Assembly: GCA_030917985.1 (NCBI GenBank)
Contig: JAUPTR010000162.1
Coordinates: 1-7,311, forward strand
Reading direction: 5' to 3'
Length of the DNA: 7,311 nucleotides
From: Pseudomonadota bacterium
GTDB taxonomy: Bacteria > Pseudomonadota > Gammaproteobacteria > Burkholderiales > SCOH01
In this document: piece after piece, positions 1 to 5,345 of the stretch
Numbering within the stretch: the stretch's first letter is position 1
Layout: the number at the start of each line of letters is the position of its first letter
The notes under the pieces: model-generated
What the model was told of the DNA's origin: nothing
Database searches by the model: none
What the model saw: the letters and a program-made list of their open reading frames with translations, nothing else
Program-made: the position numbers and the translations under genes

Positions 1-366
1 GATCGTGCCGACAAGCGCATGGAGCACTGGCGTGGTGTGTTGATTGCCGCTTGCGAGCAGTGTGGCCGCAATAGCGTACCGAGCCTGTTGCCACTTCTGC
101 CTTATGGCAAATGGTTGGCGGCAGATAAAAGCGCGGGCTTGAAGTTGCTCTTGTCGCCTTTGGGTCAGCAACGTCTGCGCGATTTGCCGCAACAATCGCA
201 GATCAGCCTGCTGGCCGGGCCTGAAGGTGGCTTGACTCAGGACGAAGAGGCGGCTGCCATCGCCGCCGGTTGGCAGCCGCTGAAACTGGGCGAACGGATT
301 TTGCGTACGGAAACGGCGGCCGTTGCTGCTGTGGCTGCATTACAAACAGTATGGGGTGACTTCTGA
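1..366 (+). CDS. rsmE: 16S rRNA (uracil-1498-N3)-methyltransferase RsmE, C-terminal part
   Basis: Open from the first base of the window, so only about the last 121 residues of a protein usually near 240 are present. RsmE is a SPOUT-class SAM-dependent methyltransferase that makes m3U1498 in 16S rRNA of the 30S subunit. The fragment carries the family's knotted C-terminal SAM site: the early segment ACEQCGRN (about residues 17-24 of the fragment), then LLAGPEGG (70-77), then LGERILRTETA (96-106). These three blocks are diagnostic. The missing part is the N-terminal PUA-like RNA-binding domain. The gene converges on the downstream SDR gene, with a parS palindrome between them. Nothing looks broken; the truncation is the window edge. 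The family call is close to certain from the motifs. Confidence 0.95.
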   Translation, partial: DRADKRMEHWRGVLIAACEQCGRNSVPSLLPLLPYGKWLAADKSAGLKLLLSPLGQQRLRDLPQQSQISLLAGPEGGLTQDEEAAAIAAGWQPLKLGERILRTETAAVAAVAALQTVWGDF

Positions 367-373
367 TGCTGCC

Positions 374-403
374 CCGTACCTGTTTCACGTGAAACAGGTA
401 CGG
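374..403. repeat. Perfect 30-bp palindrome enclosing parS
   Basis: Bases 374-388 are the exact reverse complement of 389-403, with no mismatch and no spacer. The central 16 bases are the parS core; the extra symmetry comes from CCGTACC on the left and GGTACGG on the right. It fills most of the 42 bases between two convergent stop codons (rsmE ends at 366, the SDR gene ends at 409). As RNA it could form a stem of up to 13 bp on either strand. Neither side is followed by a T-run, so a canonical intrinsic terminator is not supported. A factor-assisted bidirectional transcription barrier remains possible. Confidence 0.95.
381..396. other. parS: parS centromere site (ParB binding site)
   Basis: The sequence TGTTTCACGTGAAACA is an exact match to the canonical 16-bp chromosomal parS palindrome, consensus TGTTNCACGTGAAACA. 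Chromosomal ParB (Spo0J) binds it, loads as a CTP-dependent clamp and spreads. It works with ParA and SMC/MukBEF-type condensins in origin segregation. In most bacteria with this system the sites cluster near oriC and are often intergenic. No parA or parB gene and no recognisable DnaA-box cluster is in this window, so the link to the origin is inference. The exact 16-of-16 match and intergenic placement make the call strong. Confidence 0.9.
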
Positions 404-408
404 CCGGG

Positions 409-1182
409 TTATTTCACCAACATGCTGGCCAGTGAACGTACCACTTTGCGTGGCGTGAAGCGTACGGTTTGGGCCAGTGCCCAGTTGTGCAGGCCGGGGA
501 TCACGGTAGCTTCGCCGCGCAACATGGCCTGATAGCCGGCTTGCGCCACTTTTTTTGCCGACGATTTGCCGAGTGTGAACAGCAGTGATTCTTTCATGCC
601 GGCACGCTCGATGAATTCGGTTTGTGTCGGGCCGGGGCAGAGTGCGGTAACGGTTACGCCACTATCTTTCAATTCGTATGCCAGCGCTTCCGACAGCGAC
701 AGCACGTAAGCTTTGGAAGCAAAATAGCCGGCCATGTGGGGGCCAGGCTGGAATGCCGCCGTGGACGCCACATTCAGCACCTTGCCATAGCCGCGTGCGA
801 CCATGCCCGGCAGCAGCAGGCGGGTGAGTTGCGCCAGCGCCACCACATTGACCTGCAGCATGGCAAATTCCTGCTCGGCCGGGTTTTCGTAGAATTTGCC
901 ATTGGTGCCAAAGCCGGCATTGTTAATCAGTACATCGATTTTCAGATTGGCCAGACGCAGGGATTCAAGCAGCGCCTGTGCCGCACCCGGCAGGCTCAGG
1001 TCGCTGGCAAACACATGGGCCTTGATGCCATATTGTTTTTCCAGCTCGGTCGCCAGTTGCTGCAGCTTGTCTTCACTGCGCGCCACCAGCACCACGTTGT
1101 TGTGATCCTTGGCCAGCAGGTGGGCAAACTCCACGCCGAGCCCGGCCGATGCGCCGGTGATGAGGGCGGTACTGGGTAACAT
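409..1182 (-). CDS. Short-chain dehydrogenase/reductase (classical SDR, DltE/COG0300-like)
   Basis: A 257-residue cytoplasmic NAD(P)-dependent oxidoreductase with the full classical SDR signature: cofactor-binding TGASAGLG (residues 9-16), NNAG (87-90), catalytic Ser140, Tyr153 and Lys157 in a YFASK motif, then PGPTQTEF (183-190). Arg35 at the end of the second beta strand suggests a preference for NADP(H). The substrate cannot be read from the sequence; close relatives are annotated only as general SDRs. The start at 1182 has GAGGAG (1191-1196) eight bases upstream, so the 17-codon longer frame to 1233 is rejected. It appears to be its own transcription unit, 129 bases from the coiled-coil gene upstream. 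A 5-bp inverted repeat, GCCAG-TGT-CTGGC (1203-1215), lies just before the Shine-Dalgarno. Its end faces the parS palindrome. Confidence 0.93.
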   Translation of the reverse strand: MLPSTALITGASAGLGVEFAHLLAKDHNNVVLVARSEDKLQQLATELEKQYGIKAHVFASDLSLPGAAQALLESLRLANLKIDVLINNAGFGTNGKFYENPAEQEFAMLQVNVVALAQLTRLLLPGMVARGYGKVLNVASTAAFQPGPHMAGYFASKAYVLSLSEALAYELKDSGVTVTALCPGPTQTEFIERAGMKESLLFTLGKSSAKKVAQAGYQAMLRGEATVIPGLHNWALAQTVRFTPRKVVRSLASMLVK

Positions 1183-1311
1183 CTCTATTTCTCCTCGTTT
1201 ATGCCAGTGTCTGGCTTGTAATCTGCTGTTCAACGCCTGTTGCGGCTTGCCCCGATCCGGGCTGCCGCGCAGCGCCTTGTCAGCTTCTTGAATTGTTTTG
1301 GCCCTGCTGTT

Positions 1312-1641
1312 TTATTGCGGCCGGTTGGCCCATGCTGCGTCGACCTTTTCGCGCGCTGCTTCCAGCCGCGCCTGGGTGGTGGCGATATCGGCTTGTGCCT
1401 TGTCGCGTGCCTGAATCAGTTGCGCCAGTCGTTGCTGGGCTTTTTGCAGATCCTGTTCGGCCTCTTTCACCTGCTTGTCGGCCCATGCCGCGTCGTCCTT
1501 GGCTTTGCCATAGTCGCGCAGTGCCTGATCGTGTGATTGTTGTGCACGTTGCAGTTCCGCCGTGGCGGCATTGCTGTCGGCAATGGCCGGCGTGCTCAAC
1601 AGTGCCAGCGTCAGCAACAGTGAGCGAAGGGGGGCGGTCAT
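1312..1641 (-). CDS. Small exported coiled-coil protein, unknown function
   Basis: A 109-residue protein. Residues 1-21 form a signal peptide (hydrophobic LLLTLALL, then PAIA) with likely signal peptidase I cleavage after Ala21. The rest is almost entirely Ala/Gln/Glu/Lys/Asp-rich helix (about 25-103) with the look of a long coiled coil, so a periplasmic rod or partner-binding protein is likely. There is no lipobox cysteine and no membrane anchor. The motif DAAWA occurs twice (50-54 and 101-105), matching a 21-base near-repeat in the DNA, which suggests internal duplication. The start codon overlaps the stop of the upstream lipoprotein gene (ATGA at 1638-1641), so translation is probably coupled and the products may act together. 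I do not recognise a named family; length and composition alone do not show function. Confidence 0.8.
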   Translation of the reverse strand: MTAPLRSLLLTLALLSTPAIADSNAATAELQRAQQSHDQALRDYGKAKDDAAWADKQVKEAEQDLQKAQQRLAQLIQARDKAQADIATTQARLEAAREKVDAAWANRPQ

Positions 1642-2240
1642 AACACGAGTCCTTTGAGTGTGCGGTTGACAATGTCGCGGATTTTTTCGTCACCCAGATC
1701 GGGTTTGTCGCGCAGACTGTCCCGATAAATGCCACGCCAGGCCAGACGGCCGCTGTCCTGTTCCACAATATCGATAATCAGCGAGCCTTCGCGGTAATCG
1801 TATTCGTTGACTGTTTCCACTGGTGGGCCCATATAGCCCCAGCTCATGCCGCCCCAGCAGGTGCGCAGGCCGCAACGTACCACTGGTGCCGCCATCGGCG
1901 TGGCAACGTAATTGACTTCTGTGCCAGTGCGCCGCGCCACGCCGATGTGATAACTCACTTCAAAACGGCCGGGGCCTGCTTCGGCTTGCCGCAGGCCTTT
2001 TTCTTGCAGCGCGGCATTGATGGCACTTTGAATCCGCCGGCGCACAATATCGTTGTCGATGTCGGCATTGTCGGCGGTGGTTTTTTCTTCCGGCAACGTA
2101 CCCCAGCTGTAGCTGCTGCCAGCCGGAATCACAATTGCGGCATTGCGATCAAAACTGATATCGGCAGACGAGCAGGCGCCGAGGGCCAGGCTGACTGCCA
2201 ATACCGTTTGCGCACACAGGGTGCGGGTAAAGAGGCGCAT
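1638..2240 (-). CDS. DUF4136-family lipoprotein (copy 1)
   Basis: A 200-residue lipoprotein. A signal peptide ends in the lipobox LGAC, giving lipidated Cys23 with Ser at +2, which predicts outer-membrane delivery by Lol. The mature part resembles DUF4136: SYSWG near residue 43, YHIG (97-100), WGYMGPPVE (134-142), YREGSLIIDI (149-158), LAWRGIY (166-172) and a C-terminal helix. The function of DUF4136 is unknown. Two cysteines (C123 and C128) sit in RCGLRTCW and could form a short periplasmic disulfide. It is a tandem paralogue of the gene upstream, with nine bases between them. The stop codon of that gene lies inside this gene's Shine-Dalgarno (TGAGGA, 2247-2252), indicating coupling. It overlaps the coiled-coil gene by four bases. 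The start is fixed by signal peptide position and SD. Confidence 0.88.
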   Translation of the reverse strand: MRLFTRTLCAQTVLAVSLALGACSSADISFDRNAAIVIPAGSSYSWGTLPEEKTTADNADIDNDIVRRRIQSAINAALQEKGLRQAEAGPGRFEVSYHIGVARRTGTEVNYVATPMAAPVVRCGLRTCWGGMSWGYMGPPVETVNEYDYREGSLIIDIVEQDSGRLAWRGIYRDSLRDKPDLGDEKIRDIVNRTLKGLVL

Positions 2241-2249
2241 GGATTTTCC

Positions 2250-2846
2250 TCAGCGAACTGCATCTTTCAAGGTTTTGGCAACCACTTCGGCAATACGTTG
2301 ATCGGTGACTTTGCTGACATCACCCAGCGTGTCGGAGTAAATGCCGCGGTAGGCGAGAATGCCGGTGCGGCTCTGGCGCAGGTCAATGATCAGCGCACCT
2401 TCGCGATATTCGTGCTCTTCCTTGGTCTCAATCGGCGAGCCGTAGTTGCCCCAGGTCATGGTTTGCCAGCAGCGGTTGGCATTGCAGCGCATGGTGGGCA
2501 CCATGGTGGGGGCGGCAATCCGTGCGGCATCGCTGAAGCTGGACTTGAAACCAATGTGGTAAGTGAGGATGAAATCAGCCTTGTCAGCCGCAGTGCGTTG
2601 CAGGCCTTTACTCAGCAGGAAGTTGTCGATGCTGCCTTCCAGCCGGCTGCGCATTTGAGGGTTGTCGAAATCGGCAAAGTGTTCAGCCGGTTTACTGGTA
2701 TCCGGCTCACCCCAGGCAAAGGTGGCGCCTTTGCTGATACGCACGTTGGCATCGCGCTCGGAGTCGATAAAAGCGGTGGAGCAGGCAGTCATCAGGGTGG
2801 CGCTGGAGAATCCCAGCATGGCTGTCAGAATCAGGCGTTTCAGCAT
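2250..2846 (-). CDS. DUF4136-family lipoprotein (copy 2, first gene of the operon)
   Basis: A 198-residue lipoprotein with a signal peptide and lipobox MTAC (Cys22, Ser at +2), so outer-membrane anchoring on the periplasmic side is predicted. The DUF4136-like blocks mirror those of the downstream paralogue: TFAWG (42-46), YHIG (96-99), RCNANRCW (120-127), TWGNYGSPIE (131-140), EYREGALIIDL (146-156) and LAYRGIY (164-170). The CX4C pair (C121, C126) is kept while much of the surrounding sequence differs, which hints at a structural disulfide. The start at 2846 follows GAGGAG (2855-2860) at eight bases. The frame extends 13 codons further to 2885, but that would put polar residues ahead of the signal peptide. 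The molecular role of DUF4136 proteins is not known. Confidence 0.88.
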   Translation of the reverse strand: MLKRLILTAMLGFSSATLMTACSTAFIDSERDANVRISKGATFAWGEPDTSKPAEHFADFDNPQMRSRLEGSIDNFLLSKGLQRTAADKADFILTYHIGFKSSFSDAARIAAPTMVPTMRCNANRCWQTMTWGNYGSPIETKEEHEYREGALIIDLRQSRTGILAYRGIYSDTLGDVSKVTDQRIAEVVAKTLKDAVR

Positions 2847-2913
2847 TGTTGTATCTCCTCGGGGTGGGCTCGTTGCCTGTGGCAAAAGGCGTTATGGCGT
2901 TGACCTGCCAGCG

Positions 2914-2943
2914 ATTATAGGTAGGTTTGGCTGAAAAAATGAA
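2914..2943 (-). promoter_or_regulatory. Candidate sigma-70 promoter of the lipoprotein operon
   Basis: Read leftward, a perfect -10 hexamer TATAAT (2914-2919) lies 18 bases from a weak -35, TTCATT (2938-2943, 3 of 6 matches to TTGACA). Transcription would start near 2907 and leave a leader of about 60 bases before the ATG at 2846. It lies in the 155-base gap after the O-methyltransferase gene, where an operon promoter is expected. The -35 is poor, so an activator or another sigma factor cannot be excluded. Confidence 0.5.
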
Positions 2944-3001
2944 CTGTAAGCCGCAAACCGCATATAAGCCCTGCAATGATTGATGATTGGGGGGCTGCGC
3001 A

Positions 3002-3667
3002 TCAGCGCTTGCGCAGTAAAGTCATGCCATCACCCAACGGCAACAGGCAATAATCAACGCGGCTATCCTGTTGCAAGGTGGCGTTTAGCTGGCGGATCAC
3101 ATCCACGCCGGGCGTTTCGCCTTCAAATGTGGCATCGGCCACGCGGCCGCCGAGGAACATATTGTCGAGCACGATCAGCCCGCCCGGCCGCACCAGTTGC
3201 AGCGCCAGTTCGTAATATTCGGGATACACCCGCTTGTCGGCATCGATGAACATCATGTCGTAATAGCCGGCGCGGCCCTGGTCGAGCTGTTCCTGCAGCG
3301 TGATCACGCCGGGTCGCAGATGCAGCGTGATTTTCTGCTCCACGCCGGCGGCCTGCCAGTGGCGGCGGGCGATGGTGGTAAATTCCAGGCTCATGTCGCA
3401 GGCGAGGATTTCGCCATCGTCCGGAATCGTCAGCGCCATCGCCAGCGAGCTGTAACCGGTGAACACTCCCACTTCCACATAACGGCGCACACCCGCCAGT
3501 TGCGCCAGGAACATCAGCAGTTGCCCCTGTTCCGGCGCGATCTGCATTTTGGCCATTCGATTACTGGCGGTTTCCTCGCGCAGCGCCGTCAGCGCCGGGT
3601 GTTCGCGTAGCCCGGTGTTGATCAGGTAGCGATAAAGCTTGTCGGTGAGGGGCAGGGTCTGGTTCAT
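3002..3667 (-). CDS. Class I SAM-dependent O-methyltransferase (COG4122, CCoAOMT-like)
   Basis: A 221-residue cytoplasmic methyltransferase of the Methyltransf_3 (PF01596) family, which transfers a methyl group from SAM to a hydroxyl, typically of a catechol, with a divalent metal. Visible features are motif I VEVGVFTGYSS (64-74), acidic CDMS (90-93), and the metal ligands FIDADK (Asp142) and LDNM (Asp168, Asn169), matching the D...DN triad of caffeoyl-CoA O-methyltransferases. The length is typical for bacterial members. The physiological substrate is not evident and the neighbours give no hint. The start at 3667 fits the family N-terminus, but no convincing Shine-Dalgarno precedes it. The mobile-looking Y-shaped element ends only about 20 bases upstream, so the native promoter may be displaced or lie inside or beyond the element. 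Confidence 0.92.
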   Translation of the reverse strand: MNQTLPLTDKLYRYLINTGLREHPALTALREETASNRMAKMQIAPEQGQLLMFLAQLAGVRRYVEVGVFTGYSSLAMALTIPDDGEILACDMSLEFTTIARRHWQAAGVEQKITLHLRPGVITLQEQLDQGRAGYYDMMFIDADKRVYPEYYELALQLVRPGGLIVLDNMFLGGRVADATFEGETPGVDVIRQLNATLQQDSRVDYCLLPLGDGMTLLRKR

Positions 3668-3717
3668 GGGGTCTGGTTGGCAGCATTAGGTTCTGTTGAC
3701 GTAAGTTTCGCGGCTGC

Positions 3718-3817
3718 GCTGGCAGGTAAAAACGCCAGCCACAAGGCACGCGACGCTGATAATAATGGATTATTTTCAAGGAGCGTAACGTAGTGGATGG
3801 CGTTTTTACCTGCCAGC
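3718..3817. repeat. Arm 1 hairpin of the Y-shaped element
   Basis: A perfect 20-bp inverted repeat (3718-3737 with 3798-3817) encloses a 60-base loop that is itself symmetric about the same centre (3767.5): AATAAT (3761-3766) pairs with ATTATT (3769-3774), and 3757-3759 pairs with 3776-3778. ACGCT (3753-3757) can alternatively pair with AGCGT (3782-3786). The basal pair 3718/3817 is adjacent to the last pair of the terminal stem (3717/3926), so the two helices can stack. Confidence 0.9.
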
Positions 3818-3824
3818 CCGAAGG

Positions 3825-3925
3825 GTTTGATGCACTTCGGGCACCAAACCGTGTCGTAAACCGCTTGTGCAGATCACTGCACGGCACGTTTTACTCCTTG
3901 TTTTGTATCCCGAATTGCATCAAAC
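3825..3925. repeat. Arm 2 hairpin of the Y-shaped element
   Basis: Bases 3825-3841 pair with 3909-3925 (16 of 17; mismatch 3835/3915). On the same centre (3875), CAAA 3845-3848 pairs with TTTG 3902-3905, and GTAAA 3856-3860 pairs with TTTAC 3890-3894. An apical stem, GTGCAG (3867-3872) with CTGCAC (3877-3882), closes a four-base loop. The basal pair 3825/3925 abuts the terminal stem. A competing small hairpin, CCCGAAG (3817-3823) with CTTCGGG (3835-3841), could form instead of the arm base. Confidence 0.85.
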
Positions 3926-4012
3926 GCAGTCGTGAAACTTACGTCAACAGAACCTACAGCCGGCTATTTTCGCCGCTCTGCGCTGCTTGTGCCACTCCTG
4001 CGCGGACATCTA

Positions 4013-4098
4013 TTTTGCATTGCCCTGCAGGCCAATACTGGCGTGCCTTGTCGCCTGGCCTGCAGGCCGCGCCTGTATTGGCTTGCAGGGCAGCAAAA
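4013..4098. repeat. Long imperfect inverted repeat with nested palindromes
   Basis: Bases 4021-4043 pair with 4070-4092 (21 of 23; exceptions 4039/4074 and a G-T at 4030/4083). After a two-base bulge (4019-4020), 4013-4018 pairs with 4093-4098. The loop holds a perfect 12-bp palindrome, GGCCTGCAGGCC (4057-4068), and the left arm holds CCTGCAGG (4024-4031). There is no trailing T-run on either strand because the flanking T and A runs pair with each other, so it is not a standard terminator. It lies between the Y-shaped element and the desaturase gene. It could be a REP-like dispersed repeat or a transcript-stabilising stem; the sequence alone does not say. Confidence 0.85.
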
Positions 4099-4154
4099 AA
4101 TCCCTGTTGCGGTAGCCCCCGACAGCTTGGCCGCAGTGTAAACTTTCGCTCTTG

Positions 4155-4172
4155 AGTAAACGTATGTTTATT
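4155..4172. promoter_or_regulatory. Candidate operator palindrome upstream of the desaturase operon
   Basis: AGTAAACGTATGTTTATT contains perfect half-sites TAAAC and GTTTA (4157-4161 and 4166-4170) around GTAT, 25 bases before the chosen start at 4197. The size and spacing suit a TetR-family dimer. From memory it resembles the AGTGAACG-type half-sites of the Pseudomonas DesT operator controlling desaturase genes, but I could not check this. No convincing -10/-35 pair could be assigned around it. Confidence 0.4.
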
Positions 4173-4196
4173 AATGTTCTGCGGATAAATCGTTTC

Positions 4197-5345
4197 ATGA
4201 CTACCAGCCCCTCTGTTGTTGCCAGTGATGCCGATACACGCCTTGATCTGATCGAACAGGAATTTGAAGCCATCAAACAACGTTATCGCGCCAAACTGGG
4301 CGCGGATGACGTCGCCTATATCCGCAGCCTGCGGCGTAAATCCCGCATCTGCGAGCTGCTGGGGCGTGGCCTGCTGTGGATCAGCCCGGGGCCGCTGACG
4401 TTTGCGCTGGGGGTTGGTTTTGTCTGGCTGCATCGCAATCTGGAGGCGATCGAAATCGGTCATAACGTGCTGCATGGCCAGTACGACTATTTTCCCGAAA
4501 TTCCGCAGTTCCACTCGCACAACTTCAAATGGAAAGCGCCGGTGGACGAGGAAGGCTGGCGCCGCGAGCACAACGGCCAGCACCATGTTTACACCAATGT
4601 TTACGAAAAAGACCCGGATCTGAACCACGGCCTGCTGCGCACCAATGATCTGACGCCGTGGCAGCCGAGCCATCGTTATCAGGTGCCGCTGTACCTGTTT
4701 GGCGTGTATCCAACCATGTTGTATCGCTTTAACGGCCAGAACCTCGGTTTTGCCCAGGAATACCGGGCGCAGGCCTTTCCGACTGGCAACCAGGGCTACG
4801 CGCTGGTCGATACCGAAGGTGCCACGCAGCAGCAGTTGCAACAGCGGCATCGCCGCTCGATTGGCCGGGTATTGTTCAAGGAATATCTGCTATTTCCGGC
4901 GCTGGCGGCGCTGACCGGCTATTCGGCGCTGAAAGTGGCGCTGGGCAATATGCTTGCCGATGCCATCAACAACTACTGGATCGCTTTCACCATTCAGGCC
5001 ACCCACTTCACCGAGCCGCTGCAGCCGGAGCAGGCACTGCAACACAAGGGCCGCTGGTATCTGTCACAGCTTGATTCATCGGTGAACTTCAAGGGCAGCC
5101 GGCGCATGAGCATCCTCTGGGGGCACCTCAACTACCAGATCGAGCATCACCTGTTCCCCGACATTCCGTCGCGCCACTACCCGGACATGGCCAAAGAGGT
5201 GAAAGCCGTGTGTGCCAGGTACAACATCCCTTACAAGTGCAACCCGGGCTGGGGCAAGGCGATCCGCAATTTTGTCGGCGTGATGTGGAAATACTCTTTC
5301 CCGCCGGCCAGAAGTGGCTCGCAGGGAGGCGCACATCATGATTGA
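4197..5345 (+). CDS. Membrane fatty acid desaturase (diiron, PF00487)
   Basis: A 382-residue integral membrane acyl desaturase that uses O2 and electrons from a reductase to introduce a cis double bond, adjusting membrane fluidity. All three histidine clusters of the diiron site are present: HNVLH (89-93), HNGQHH (125-130) and QIEHH (314-318), with His310 nearby. Hydrophobic stretches at about 56-79 and 228-268 suit the membrane hairpins. There is no cytochrome b5 domain, so electrons must come from elsewhere, and the next gene encodes a matching reductase overlapping by eight bases. It resembles the Pseudomonas DesB / mycobacterial DesA3 group; regioselectivity cannot be read here. The start at 4197 is chosen because it follows the candidate operator. 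ATG 4164 and TTG 4152 would add 11 or 15 residues and overlap it. None of the starts has a strong Shine-Dalgarno. Confidence 0.93.
   Translation: MTTSPSVVASDADTRLDLIEQEFEAIKQRYRAKLGADDVAYIRSLRRKSRICELLGRGLLWISPGPLTFALGVGFVWLHRNLEAIEIGHNVLHGQYDYFPEIPQFHSHNFKWKAPVDEEGWRREHNGQHHVYTNVYEKDPDLNHGLLRTNDLTPWQPSHRYQVPLYLFGVYPTMLYRFNGQNLGFAQEYRAQAFPTGNQGYALVDTEGATQQQLQQRHRRSIGRVLFKEYLLFPALAALTGYSALKVALGNMLADAINNYWIAFTIQATHFTEPLQPEQALQHKGRWYLSQLDSSVNFKGSRRMSILWGHLNYQIEHHLFPDIPSRHYPDMAKEVKAVCARYNIPYKCNPGWGKAIRNFVGVMWKYSFPPARSGSQGGAHHD

Larger units (their letters stand above)
3687..3956. mobile_element. MITE-like non-autonomous element with Y-shaped self-complementary fold
   Basis: Terminal inverted repeats 3687-3717 and 3926-3956 pair over 31 positions with only two mismatches (3710/3933 and 3713/3930), both G-T on this strand. 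The ends read TA-GGTTCTGTTGACG and CGTCAACAGAACC-TA. If TA is the duplicated target, the element proper is 3689-3954 (266 bp). Inside are two hairpins placed back to back with the base stem: arm 1, 3718-3817, and arm 2, 3825-3925, separated by a seven-base linker (3818-3824). No transposase or credible coding frame is present, so it would have to be moved in trans. A TA duplication is known for Tc1/mariner-IS630 and some IS5-type elements, but I cannot assign a family. Part of the same terminus recurs at 7086-7105. Confidence 0.8.

Noticed and set aside
381..396. Replication origin next to parS
   Set aside because: No cluster of DnaA boxes (TTATNCACA) or AT-rich unwinding region is present; parS indicates origin proximity, not the origin itself.
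374..403. Bidirectional intrinsic terminator between rsmE and the SDR gene
   Set aside because: The palindrome could form a strong stem, but neither strand shows a T-run after it and the centre is an exact parS site. A terminator role is kept only as a hypothesis.
1947..2903. 318-codon + frame opposite the lipoprotein genes
   Set aside because: The minus-strand genes have signal peptides, lipoboxes, Shine-Dalgarno sites and family motifs; the + frame has none.
4013..4098. Integron attC site
   Set aside because: The hairpin size fits, but there are no RYYYAAC/GTTRRRY core sites at the ends, no extrahelical-base pattern and no cassette array.
3793..4155. 120-codon + frame across the Y-shaped element and the second hairpin
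   Set aside because: It is made of inverted-repeat sequence, has no Shine-Dalgarno or recognisable domain, and its composition follows the repeats.
3954..4850. 298-codon frame on the minus strand
   Set aside because: It runs antisense through the desaturase gene, whose histidine motifs prove the + frame; the rest is repeat sequence.
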